Virus record (IMG/VR): IMGVR_UViG_3300048839_000281
Location: 1-38,936 of that record
Length of the DNA stretch: 38,936 nucleotides
From: a virus
Direction: 5' to 3' (one strand)
The notes under the pieces were generated by a model. The model worked only from the letters and a program-made list of their open reading frames with translations, ran no database searches and had not been told where the DNA came from. This document shows positions 15,246 to 22,954 of the stretch, one piece after another; position 1 is the stretch's first letter; each line of letters starts with the position of its first letter. A program made the position numbers and the translations under genes.

Positions 15246-15537
15246 ATACAGAAAAAAACCAGTTGTTATTGAAGCGTTCAAATGGATGGGCGATCATACC
15301 AGTATGGAAAATCCCCCAGCCTGGTTGCTTACTGCAATCAAAGACGGAACGATTATGTTTACCCAACTACACGATGTGTTCGGCGACCAAATGCTCATCG
15401 AAACTTTGGAAGGCACACACCGAGCCAGCCCTGGCGACTTCATCATTCAAGGCGTGAAGGGTGAGCTATACCCCTGTAAGCCAGATATTTTTGAAGCCAC
15501 CTACGAACTGGTGGAGGAGGACAACCATGCAAAATAA
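15238..15537 (+). CDS. Conserved phage protein (PGDFIIQGVKGELYPCKPDIF type)
   Basis: A 99-aa protein. The start YRKKPVVIEAFKW and the block PGDFIIQGVKGELYPCKP are hallmarks of a small family found in many tailed phages; its function is not known to me. I chose the ATG at 15238, which overlaps the previous stop; a GTG at 15232 is also in frame. It overlaps the nuclease gene by 11 bases. Confidence 0.75.
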   Translation: MSKYRKKPVVIEAFKWMGDHTSMENPPAWLLTAIKDGTIMFTQLHDVFGDQMLIETLEGTHRASPGDFIIQGVKGELYPCKPDIFEATYELVEEDNHAK

Positions 15538-16126
15538 CATCCACATGCGCCTCAGCTACACAGCGTTCAACCTCTGGAAACGAGGTAACATCCCAGGACT
15601 GGTGGACTACATGCGGGGGGTGGAGTTCATACCAACCGAGCAAATGCTTGAAGGCATGAAGTTTGATGACGAGGCGTGTAAGTCTGCGCTCGACACCAAG
15701 CAGCTTCCCGATTGTTTCGGAGGCTTCAAGCTCAAAGCGCCACGCGCCCAGCTCTATCTAAGTGCCACGCTGGTTACTCCAAAGGGTAGAACCTTTGACT
15801 TTGTTGGTAAGCCAGACGTGGTAGACATCGCAGACAAGGCGCTCTACGAACTCAAAACAGGCGTGATGAGTAGTCTTTCCTACGCACAGACTTTGCAGGT
15901 TCCAACCCAGGTCATGCTGCTTTTGAAGGCCAAGAACATCAAGATCGAAAGAGCATACGTGTGTCGGCACGATCAGTATTTCAACACCACCGATGTCTCT
16001 CAAATCCTGTTGAGTGATAGACTAATTAGCAATACCGAGGCAGAAGTGCTAGAGATAGCCGACAGCATCTACGACTTCCTCTCGGAAACAATTACAGAAA
16101 GTACACCAAGATGGAAAATAAACTAA
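15527..16126 (+). CDS. RecB/Cas4-like PD-(D/E)XK nuclease
   Basis: A 199-aa protein with a PD-(D/E)XK core: D97 in FVGKPDVVDI, then E108 and K110 in LYELKTG, with a following helix carrying Gln (YAQTLQVPTQ) like the QxxxY region of RecB/Cas4 nucleases. Such enzymes act as exonucleases in phage recombination and replication. I chose the ATG at 15527, preceded by GGAGGAGG; an in-frame earlier start lies in the previous gene. It overlaps the neighbouring genes at both ends. No Cys cluster for an iron-sulfur site is seen. Confidence 0.8.
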   Translation: MQNNIHMRLSYTAFNLWKRGNIPGLVDYMRGVEFIPTEQMLEGMKFDDEACKSALDTKQLPDCFGGFKLKAPRAQLYLSATLVTPKGRTFDFVGKPDVVDIADKALYELKTGVMSSLSYAQTLQVPTQVMLLLKAKNIKIERAYVCRHDQYFNTTDVSQILLSDRLISNTEAEVLEIADSIYDFLSETITESTPRWKIN

Positions 16127-16401
16127 CACAAGACCAGGTGGTCGAACGGTCAGGCAGTTGGTTTACCAGCGCAGAGATCTGTGAGATCTATGGAGTCAGC
16201 GAACAGACACTTAAAAACTGGAGACGGGGGTCATACTTCCGTGGCACAAAGAAGATCTTGTTCCTCGAGGACGGGACGTTCCTCAACCACCTTCCACCCG
16301 ATCCAGGTAAGAGCATCCTCTACCAGATCAGAGATGTGAACAAGTGGCTTCGTAAGATAGGTCGGGAAGAAACAATTCCTGATTATCTCTCCAACCTTTG
16401 A
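16111..16401 (+). CDS. Helix-turn-helix protein (MerR/excisionase-like)
   Basis: A 96-aa protein; residues 18-40 (FTSAEICEIYGVSEQTLKNW) form a helix-turn-helix of the MerR/excisionase type, followed by a wing-like region (GTKKILFLEDGTF). It overlaps the nuclease stop by 16 bases and ends the early operon just before a bidirectional terminator. With no integrase present, an excisionase role is unlikely; it is the best visible candidate for a DNA-binding regulator of the palindromic boxes. Confidence 0.7.
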   Translation: MENKLTQDQVVERSGSWFTSAEICEIYGVSEQTLKNWRRGSYFRGTKKILFLEDGTFLNHLPPDPGKSILYQIRDVNKWLRKIGREETIPDYLSNL

Positions 16402-16411
16402 CACCGAAAAA

Positions 16412-16453
16412 AACACACTGGCTCAGCCCCACCATAAGCTATGCGAGTGTGTT
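16412..16453. terminator. Bidirectional terminator
   Basis: The 8-base stem AACACACT (16412-16419) / AGTGTGTT (16446-16453) has an A-run on the left and a T-run on the right, so it can stop transcription from both sides. It separates the early operon from the leftward gene at 16464-16739. Confidence 0.75.
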
Positions 16454-16463
16454 CTTTTTGTTG

Positions 16464-16739
16464 TTACAGGAGATCAGAAAGCAGAGAGCAGATGCGGTAG
16501 TATCGCTTGTCAATATCACCAAAGTATTTTTGAAACACCTTGTATAAACTACCCTCTTCCTTGATAAGTATTTTGAAAAGCTCAGCCATATTTTGTTTGG
16601 CTAAGTGCATGTCGTCACGATGATTTTGGTTTTCTATTTTGAGGTTCTTGATCTGAGCTTGGTTGCCACGCACCCGCGAGAGCTTTTCTTCGTAAGCCTC
16701 GAACAAAAAAACGATAGGTGGTTTCTGTGGATTTTCCAT
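16464..16739 (-). CDS. Lone leftward unknown protein
   Basis: A 91-aa helical, charged protein (AYEEKLSRVRGNQAQIKNLK in a coil; CSLLSDLL at the end). I chose the ATG at 16739; a longer frame to 17111 would overlap the divergent virion gene and its upstream part lacks coding character. It is the only minus-strand gene here, with its own 7-base-leader promoter divergent from the ejection-protein gene, and it ends at the bidirectional terminator. A small regulator is plausible, but no DNA-binding motif is clear. Confidence 0.55.
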   Translation of the reverse strand: MENPQKPPIVFLFEAYEEKLSRVRGNQAQIKNLKIENQNHRDDMHLAKQNMAELFKILIKEEGSLYKVFQKYFGDIDKRYYRICSLLSDLL

Positions 16740-16746
16740 TAGTAAG

Positions 16747-16776
16747 ATAGTAGCACTTGCTGACAGGTCTTGCCAA
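16747..16776 (-). promoter_or_regulatory. Leaderless leftward promoter
   Basis: Minus strand TTGGCA (16776-16771), an 18-base spacer and TACTAT (16752-16747), 7 bases before the ATG at 16739. Its -35 bases are shared with the divergent promoter on the other strand (TTGCCAA read both ways). Confidence 0.45.
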
Positions 16777-16799
16777 TCACAGAAAAAGTATTGTATTCT
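16770..16799 (+). promoter_or_regulatory. Leaderless promoter for the first ejection-type gene
   Basis: TTGCCA (16770-16775), an 18-base spacer and TATTCT (16794-16799), with 6 bases before the ATG at 16806. The divergent promoter at 16747-16776 uses the same -35 bases on the other strand, so the two probably compete. Confidence 0.6.
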
Positions 16800-16805
16800 T
16801 CCACT

Positions 16806-18470
16806 ATGGCAAATCTCTTTGATGCAATCGGCGCAGCTTCTAATCGTGTCCTCGGTGGACTTGGACGTACCATTGACGTGGTAGGTAACGCAGCTGGTAA
16901 CTATCTTCCTGAAATGAACTGGTCTGAAAACCTCGAGTATCAAGGTTCCAAATCTCTCACTCCTGAACAGCGTGTGACTGAGCGTGTTGAGCAGGGCAAA
17001 CCAATCGCAGGACAAGATACTCAGATTGGACGCGACCTCGGACTCAACTTTACTTACGACACTGGCGCTGGTATCTCTGGTGACAAGCCAGCCTACAATA
17101 TCCAAGAACAACAGTCAGCGCTTGGTAAAGCACCAAGCTCTCAGTTCACCAGCGGTGAACTTCAATCACTCGGACTCTCAACAGATTTATACAACGGTCA
17201 AGAAATCACAATCAGTGGTCAGAAGTATCGTGTCAAAGATAATGGCAACGGTACTCGATCCTTTGAACCAATCACTCCTTCACAAAAAACAAATCTTTCA
17301 GGCCAAGACAAAGCCAACGCACTCTCTGGTGCTGGGTCTGACATCCTGCGCAACCTTGACCAAGGTAACATCAATGATCTACTCAACAAACAGTTTGACA
17401 ACATGAATGATTTTGCCAAAGAGATTGAGCGTGTGGCACGTGAGAACGCTGAGCGTGAGTACGGCACAATCCTTCAAGCACTCGGACGACAGAGGGGTGA
17501 GGTAACAACTCTGGCTGGTGAGCAAAAAGAAAATATCTCGAAGCAGGGTGAAATGGCTGAGGAAGATCTCAGCATCCGATCCGACAAAGAACAAAAAGAA
17601 ATTGACAAACAGCGCTCTGGTTTTGTGGAAGGTGTTGAAGAAACCAAAGATCAACTCGCCCGCAACTGGCGTGATATGAGTTTGCAAGTGCAACGTATCA
17701 TGCGTGGCCGTGGTATCTCCGACTCCACCTTTGCTTCCAGTGAAGAGTTGAAAGTGCTACGAGACTTCAACCAAGGTCTGCGACAACTGGCTGTCAAAAA
17801 GTCTGGCGCACTCAAAGACTTCGCTGATGCTATCACTGAAACCAACAGCTTCTACGAAAGAAAGAAGGTTGAACTGGCTGAGGAAGTTCGAGTCAACTTA
17901 CAGAAGGTTGACCAGTGGGTGCGACAGCGAACCATCGACATTCAAAACCAAGAGGGTATGGCCTTGTCCAACAAGCTCTCTCAAATCAATGACGCTAACC
18001 TGAGAGCTGAGGGCTTGCGCACTAACATCAAAAACGAAATCCTACAGAAACAAATGGACTACGACATGTGGATCAAGCAGACCGAAGTCAACTACAAGAT
18101 GGCTGTGGCCACTGCTGCTAAAGGCAAGGTGCAAACTGCCAACGATCAAATCAAAGAGGCAGCTGCGCTATCCAAAAACATGTTCACTCTCTTGCAAAAC
18201 GGTCAGGCACACTACACCCAAATGGAGAATGGCCAGTGGGCTATTCAAGACTCCATGACTGGTGCTGCAATTCCAACCACTCAGGCTGCCAAAGATCGGT
18301 TTGAAGAAGAGCAAGACCTCCAACAGCAAATCCTCCAACAACGAGCAACTGGCAACGATGCCTTCTCTCAATTGTTTGGTGGGGGTGCGGTACTCGGTGG
18401 CGCTCAAACTCAGGAAGAGGAAGAGCGAACTGGCATGTTTGGTGGCATCATGCAGGGTCTTGGACTCTAG
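16806..18470 (+). CDS. Internal virion (ejection-type) coiled-coil protein
   Basis: A 554-aa protein. The ATG at 16806 is chosen because it lies 6 bases after a -10 box; a TTG at 16770 in the same frame is the -35 box itself. Residues 190-420 form long, polar coiled coils with frequent Glu, Gln and Lys (FAKEIERVARENAEREYGTI and more). The C-terminus is rich in Gly and hydrophobics (SQLFGGGAVLGGAQT). Size, composition and the neighbouring 1176-aa protein fit internal or ejection proteins of podoviruses. No enzyme motif is seen. Confidence 0.65.
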   Translation: MANLFDAIGAASNRVLGGLGRTIDVVGNAAGNYLPEMNWSENLEYQGSKSLTPEQRVTERVEQGKPIAGQDTQIGRDLGLNFTYDTGAGISGDKPAYNIQEQQSALGKAPSSQFTSGELQSLGLSTDLYNGQEITISGQKYRVKDNGNGTRSFEPITPSQKTNLSGQDKANALSGAGSDILRNLDQGNINDLLNKQFDNMNDFAKEIERVARENAEREYGTILQALGRQRGEVTTLAGEQKENISKQGEMAEEDLSIRSDKEQKEIDKQRSGFVEGVEETKDQLARNWRDMSLQVQRIMRGRGISDSTFASSEELKVLRDFNQGLRQLAVKKSGALKDFADAITETNSFYERKKVELAEEVRVNLQKVDQWVRQRTIDIQNQEGMALSNKLSQINDANLRAEGLRTNIKNEILQKQMDYDMWIKQTEVNYKMAVATAAKGKVQTANDQIKEAAALSKNMFTLLQNGQAHYTQMENGQWAIQDSMTGAAIPTTQAAKDRFEEEQDLQQQILQQRATGNDAFSQLFGGGAVLGGAQTQEEEERTGMFGGIMQGLGL

Positions 18471-18472
18471 CT

Positions 18473-18500
18473 TTCACTCTCCCGACTTTGTGTTTATACT
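18473..18500 (+). promoter_or_regulatory. Leaderless promoter for the 1176-aa gene
   Basis: TTCACT (18473-18478), a 16-base spacer and TATACT (18495-18500), with 6 bases before the ATG at 18507. It lies in the 36-base gap after the stop of the upstream gene, which has no terminator. Confidence 0.55.
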
Positions 18501-18506
18501 GAGATC

Positions 18507-21500
18507 ATGGCATTACTAAACGCTATTAGCTTCGGCACTAAGAAAAAGAAAGACGAGGAAGAGTTACTTGCACCTGCTCCTACAGCTGGCGCTTCTGCTC
18601 AACTCGCTTCCCCCGCACCACAAGGCGGTGGCTTCTTTTCCAAAGCAAAGACTGGTATCAAAAACTTCTTTGCCCCATCACCAGACGGGGTTCGTGTTCG
18701 TGATGTAGTGCGTGAGTTGCCAGGTGCCACTGCACAAACCGCCAAAGGCATTGGAAACTTTGCCGTCAATGTGGGGCGTGGATGGATCACTAGACCCACA
18801 GCTCAGGCCATACTCTCAGTCGCCGATGCCTCGGGCATTACACCTATCGCTGGTGAGAACAAAGGTGTGCGGATGACTACCATCCCAGCACCACAAGATC
18901 CAGCTGGCAAACTCCTCTTCGGCGATCAAGACCTCAAGTCCTATCAACAGCAAACCCGTGACGCGCAACAGTTCCTCGAGCAAGACCTCGGACTCTCTAA
19001 AGAAACAGCGATGCCTCTGGGTCTGGCAGCTGGAGTCGTCAATGCTGGGTTGGATCTCCCAGGTGGAGGTGCTGTCAAATCAACTGGTAAGGAAGCACTC
19101 GAACAAGTCGTCAAGAAAACAGGAAAAGAAAACGCTGAGCAAGTGGCTAAGACTGCTATCAAAAGCGCAGAAGATCTTGCCCCCTACCTCAAGTCACTAC
19201 TCCCTAAGTTCAAAGGCAAGCTCGATGATGCACTCGAAGAAGCCAGTAAGGCGCTCGACATCCCCGAGTCAGTGGTCAGCCAGATCAAGTCTGGCAAGGT
19301 GATCGAGGGTGACAACTTTGTGTTCCAGTTCCGTAAAGATACGGGCGACTTCATCGCCAACTTCGAGAGCAAACTCAAAGCCATACCTCTTCCAAAGATC
19401 AAGCAGAAGGTAGTCGAAACTGCTAAGCAAACACTCGATGAGACTGCCAAGCCGTTAGTTGAAACAGCAACCAAAGCCAAAGACACCGTTGCCGAAGTGG
19501 TTGATGAAGCCACTGATTTTGCCAAAGACATTACGGATCGCAAGAAGTTCTCTGCGCTCACTGATGATGCAGCTGAGGTACTCGATGACATTGCCAATGA
19601 TGAGACATTCAAGAAGCTGGTCGAGCGAACCAAAGGCGCACCAGTCACAGCTGATGAGGTTAGGCAAGCAGCACTCAACATTCAAGACACACTTGGTAAA
19701 GCTACCTCTCGAGCAAATACCGTGGAAGAAATTGCCAAGTCAACCAACTCATTCGATGAAGCTGATCGGTTGATGAACGAGGGTGGAGATCCCGCTGACA
19801 TTGCTAAGTTCCTCAATGAAGGACTCAGCTTTCTCACGGACGCTGCTCGCAAACTCCAGTCTGGTAACACCACAAGCCGACCCGACTCTATCGTTGGCGA
19901 CCCACTCATCAAAGAGATCTACCAAAAGACTGGCAACATCACGGCTGAGATCGTTGAGAAGTACAAAGCTATCGACAAAACAAATCCCCAAGCGGTGCGT
20001 GACTTTTACTACACCTACGCCAAACCATCACTGGTTGAAGTGCTTGACGAGTATCGCTACATCAACATCCTCTCGAGTCCAAAGACTCAGCTAAGAAACA
20101 TCAACGCCAACTTGATCGACTCGGTTATCACTGAGCCTGGCACCAAGCTGATGCGTGGGTTTGTTGACCAAGTGAAGTCAGCCGTCACCAAACAACCACG
20201 CCAACACTTCTCTCGAGAAGCTACCGCCTACTACAAGGGGTTCTTCAATGCTGGAAAAGAAGCAGTTGATAACGTCAAAGCTGTGATGAAAGGTGATCGG
20301 TTCATCGGCAACCCAGACCTGAGAGCCATGCCAATTGGTAAGTACGCAGCTCCCACACTCGAAGAAGCCTACAAAGGTATCAAGCTACCAGCTGCCGAGA
20401 CTGCTGCCCGAGTCTCTGGTCAAGCATTGGAGGTTGGAACCAACGTCAACAAAGCACTGGAAGCAATGGATGTATTTTTCACCACACTCATCAAACGTGG
20501 TGAGGAGTCAGCACAAGCCTATCGCCAGAGCCGAGGCGTGGAGTTGACTAAAGAGTTCATCGAAGCTGAGTCAGATCGAATGGCACAAGAGGTGGCACTG
20601 CGTACTGCACTCGATCCTACCAACGAAACAGGCCAAGGACTCGTAGCTTCTGGCATTGACCAGGTTGTGAGCTGGCTTGGACAAACACGCAACTCCCCAT
20701 ACAAAGCAATCTCAACTACTGCCAAGGTTATCTTTCCATTTCTACGAACCACTGCCAATTATGTCACTCGTTTCCTCGAGTACACACCTGGACTTGGTAT
20801 GCTCAACGCAGCTGGACGCAAGAACGTGGACGAACTCATCGCCCGCCAAGCCTTTGGTTCTACCGTGCTGGCTGGCACACTGATGTATGCGTTCCGTGCG
20901 GGGGCTGAGGACAACATGACTTGGGATGCTCCCACCTCTGAAAAAGAAAAGAACTTATTCTATGACTCAGGTCGCCGACCCTACTCAATCAAGCTCGGCG
21001 ATCAGTGGGTTGGCTATCAACAACTCGGCATGCTGGGTGCGCCACTCGCACTCACCGCTGCACTCAAACACCACCTCGAACAAGACAAAGATGTGTCCGA
21101 ACCAATGATCCAGTCGGTAGTCAGAGCCTACGGATCAATGCTCCCGTACTTTGGTGACATGAGTTTCGCTCGATCATTCGGTAACTTGGGGGACGCAATG
21201 AAAGGCGAGCAAGGTGCAGTACTCAAACTCATCAACGAGCCATTCAGACAGGCGGTTCCGCTCGCTGGTATGCAGGGCTGGGCGAAAGCAATCCTTGATC
21301 CAATCTATCGCAAGTCAGAGCCAAACGATCCCTACTCTGCCACTGGCCTGGTACTCACCGCCTTTGCACCAACACTCAAAAACCTACCGTTCCTGTCCCA
21401 ACTCTACGAACCCTACACTGACACGCTGGGTCGGCCGTCTGATATTGACAAGCCACTCCTCAATGCGTTCTCACCAATCTCAGTCAGTAGCCACAATGAA

Positions 21501-22037
21501 CTGTTCGACTTTGCCTACCAGCGTAAACGCTTGGAGTCGCAGGTCAACAAACTAAAGAAGGACTTTGAGGATGGCAAGATCAACGCGGGAGGTGTCGAGC
21601 GTGGGGTCAATACCGTGCTTGATAACTTTGTGCGGTTCGTTGGTGGTGATCCATCCGACATGGGTGATTTTACCCTACCTGAGCAGGTCGAGAGAGGCTT
21701 TCGTATCCCCAAGGAAGAGCCAGCACCAATCAATCTCACCCCTGAGCAAGAGAAACAGTTAGCTGCCAACCTGCCACAGATCAAACAAGAAATGCTTGAC
21801 GCTATCACAACCACCCGAGCGTCCATTGCTAGTAGTGGGGGTCGGGGGGTGTCGGTTAGAGCGGGCAGTCGCAAGGTATCCGCACCCAAACTCTCAGGCT
21901 CCAAGTCCAGAGGTGTAGCCCTCAAAGCCAGCACCCCTACCCGTACCAAACGCACGGGCATTGCCTTCCGTCCGACTGGTATTTCCCAGACCACTGACAT
22001 CGGTGCGTCTCTGCCCGAGTTGCCACAGTTCGGTTAG
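18507..22037 (+). CDS. Very large internal virion (ejection-type) protein
   Basis: A 1176-aa protein, by far the longest in the genome. It begins basic and polar (FGTKKKKDEEELLAPAP), has long helical, charged repeats (about 210-400), a middle region with RNINANLIDSVITEPGTKLM, a hydrophobic stretch near 770-800 (AFGSTVLAGTLMYAFRAG), and a basic, Ser/Thr-rich end (KLSGSKSRGVALKASTPTRT). The pattern fits proteins that enter the host with the DNA or form an inner core. No transglycosylase, polymerase or protease motif is visible. Leaderless start at 18507. Confidence 0.65.
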   Translation: MALLNAISFGTKKKKDEEELLAPAPTAGASAQLASPAPQGGGFFSKAKTGIKNFFAPSPDGVRVRDVVRELPGATAQTAKGIGNFAVNVGRGWITRPTAQAILSVADASGITPIAGENKGVRMTTIPAPQDPAGKLLFGDQDLKSYQQQTRDAQQFLEQDLGLSKETAMPLGLAAGVVNAGLDLPGGGAVKSTGKEALEQVVKKTGKENAEQVAKTAIKSAEDLAPYLKSLLPKFKGKLDDALEEASKALDIPESVVSQIKSGKVIEGDNFVFQFRKDTGDFIANFESKLKAIPLPKIKQKVVETAKQTLDETAKPLVETATKAKDTVAEVVDEATDFAKDITDRKKFSALTDDAAEVLDDIANDETFKKLVERTKGAPVTADEVRQAALNIQDTLGKATSRANTVEEIAKSTNSFDEADRLMNEGGDPADIAKFLNEGLSFLTDAARKLQSGNTTSRPDSIVGDPLIKEIYQKTGNITAEIVEKYKAIDKTNPQAVRDFYYTYAKPSLVEVLDEYRYINILSSPKTQLRNINANLIDSVITEPGTKLMRGFVDQVKSAVTKQPRQHFSREATAYYKGFFNAGKEAVDNVKAVMKGDRFIGNPDLRAMPIGKYAAPTLEEAYKGIKLPAAETAARVSGQALEVGTNVNKALEAMDVFFTTLIKRGEESAQAYRQSRGVELTKEFIEAESDRMAQEVALRTALDPTNETGQGLVASGIDQVVSWLGQTRNSPYKAISTTAKVIFPFLRTTANYVTRFLEYTPGLGMLNAAGRKNVDELIARQAFGSTVLAGTLMYAFRAGAEDNMTWDAPTSEKEKNLFYDSGRRPYSIKLGDQWVGYQQLGMLGAPLALTAALKHHLEQDKDVSEPMIQSVVRAYGSMLPYFGDMSFARSFGNLGDAMKGEQGAVLKLINEPFRQAVPLAGMQGWAKAILDPIYRKSEPNDPYSATGLVLTAFAPTLKNLPFLSQLYEPYTDTLGRPSDIDKPLLNAFSPISVSSHNELFDFAYQRKRLESQVNKLKKDFEDGKINAGGVERGVNTVLDNFVRFVGGDPSDMGDFTLPEQVERGFRIPKEEPAPINLTPEQEKQLAANLPQIKQEMLDAITTTRASIASSGGRGVSVRAGSRKVSAPKLSGSKSRGVALKASTPTRTKRTGIAFRPTGISQTTDIGASLPELPQFG

Positions 22038-22071
22038 AGCGCCCATCTTTTCGGTTAGAACCTCAACTCAC

Positions 22072-22094
22072 ATCCTCCCTCGAGAGGATTTTTT
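22072..22094 (+). terminator. Rho-independent terminator after the 1176-aa gene
   Basis: ATCCTC (22072-22077) / GAGGAT (22084-22089) with a six-base loop, followed by TTTTTT (22089-22094). It ends the ejection-protein transcript before the boxed promoter at 22185. Confidence 0.8.
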
Positions 22095-22183
22095 GCGTTG
22101 GCACTCACTCGATCCGACTGCTATTTTTTCTCATTCTACCTCGAGTAGACACACCCAAACCCCACACAATCACAGCGCACACT

Positions 22184-22201
22184 ATTGCACCCCCGTGCAA
22201 C
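22184..22201. promoter_or_regulatory. Palindromic box 5 (perfect core)
   Basis: ATTGCACCCCCGTGCAAC: the core TTGCAC-CCCC-GTGCAA is a perfect inverted repeat. It is the best palindrome of the set and sits on the -35 box of the accessory promoter. Confidence 0.65.
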
Positions 22202-22213
22202 GTGTCCTATACT
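22185..22213 (+). promoter_or_regulatory. Promoter of the accessory operon
   Basis: TTGCAC (22185-22190), a 17-base spacer and TATACT (22208-22213). The start would fall near 22220. The gene at 22268 has AAAGGA before its ATG, so this transcript has a leader. The perfect box 5 overlaps the -35 box. Confidence 0.75.
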
Positions 22214-22267
22214 ATCCACAGCGCACAACAGCGCAGAACATTAACAAGTAAAGAAAGGACGCAAGCC

Positions 22268-22444
22268 ATGATAAGCGAATACTTATCAGACTATCGCACT
22301 GAGTTGCGAGAGGTCGAACTGGCCGAGAGGCTAGCCGAGCAAGATCTACAAATTGAACGCCAGAAATGGCAGAAGGGGACACAATGCAACTACAACGCAT
22401 CAAAACAAATCGAGGTTGGACGGTATACCTCAGAGACAAGCTAA
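22268..22444 (+). CDS. Small charged protein
   Basis: A 58-aa protein, AAAGGA 10 bases before the ATG. It is helical and charged (RTELREVELAERLAEQDLQI). Its last 61 bases overlap the next gene in another frame, so the true end may be earlier in a relative; the frame itself is open. Function unknown. Confidence 0.5.
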   Translation: MISEYLSDYRTELREVELAERLAEQDLQIERQKWQKGTQCNYNASKQIEVGRYTSETS

Positions 22445-22530
22445 CAATATACCGCGGGGACGGTGCCACATTCACCGAAGCCATGACTCAGGCATTGAGT
22501 CTAGTAATACATAACGAAAGGATCAAATGA
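22384..22530 (+). CDS. 48-aa accessory protein
   Basis: It has a compact beta-alpha pattern (RGWTVYLRDKLTIYRGDGAT, then FTEAMTQALSLVIHN), AAGGGG before the ATG, and an ATGA overlap with the next gene. This regular packing supports it as real despite its small size. No family name is asserted. Confidence 0.6.
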   Translation: MQLQRIKTNRGWTVYLRDKLTIYRGDGATFTEAMTQALSLVIHNERIK

Positions 22531-22802
22531 TCTATACATGGTTCGCAGACCCAGGCCATGCCTGGCTGCAAGTAAACAAACATAAGGCGTTCGACTTGGG
22601 ATTGTGGAACAAAATCAGTTCTTACTCATACCAGGACGCACACAATATCTATCTCGAGGAGGATATTGACGCATCATTATTCATTCAGGCATACAAGGCC
22701 AAGCACGGCAGCGCACCACAGACCCAAGAGCAAGGCGGGGGCGCAGTTGATAATAGCTTTGTGCGCAGACTCGAGCGCTTCACACCAGAAGCAAAAAAAT
22801 AA
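22527..22802 (+). CDS. Conserved PGHAWL-type phage protein
   Basis: A 91-aa protein of a family found in many phages and mobile elements: the blocks ADPGHAWLQV, NKISSYSYQDA and IYLEEDIDASLFI are its hallmarks. Its function is not known to me. It overlaps the previous gene in an ATGA. The end is Gly/Arg-rich (QEQGGGAVDNSFVRRLERF). Confidence 0.75.
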   Translation: MIYTWFADPGHAWLQVNKHKAFDLGLWNKISSYSYQDAHNIYLEEDIDASLFIQAYKAKHGSAPQTQEQGGGAVDNSFVRRLERFTPEAKK

Positions 22803-22822
22803 AATAACCGAGCCTTGAATAC

Positions 22823-22954
22823 TTGCGCGGGGAGATCGAAGCCGAGCGCATAAGTTACGCCGAGATCGCAGAACTGCAAGACCTGGCGCAGTACATAGAG
22901 CCAGGCGACAACTTATTATTACAATGGGCGAATGTCCCAGAAGGATCAAAATGA
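22823..22954 (+). CDS. Small conserved-looking frame, start uncertain (TTG)
   Basis: A 43-aa frame, if read from TTG at 22823: RGEIEAERISYAEIAELQDL, then IEPGDNLLLQWANVPEG. From memory this resembles a small family found in many phages, whose members also have residues before this point. In this genome the five codons upstream (PSLEY) also fit, but a stop lies just before them and no ATG, GTG or ribosome binding site exists. It ends in an ATGA overlap with the next gene. It may be a translated frame with a weak start, or a decayed gene. Confidence 0.45.
   Translation: MRGEIEAERISYAEIAELQDLAQYIEPGDNLLLQWANVPEGSK

Larger units (their letters stand above)
22172..22235. repeat. Three ACAGCGCA repeats around the accessory promoter
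   Basis: ACAGCGCA occurs at 22172-22179, 22218-22225 and 22228-22235, flanking the promoter at 22185-22213; the last two lie downstream of the -10 box. They could be additional operator half-sites, or simple repetition. Confidence 0.5.

Noticed and set aside
16740-17111. Longer start for the leftward gene (215 aa in total)
   Set aside because: The extra part overlaps the ejection-protein gene antisense and passes through both promoters; the ATG at 16739 has a fitting promoter.
22790-22807. Programmed -1 frameshift at A-AAA-AAA
   Set aside because: The -1 frame meets a stop two codons later, so no fusion protein would result.
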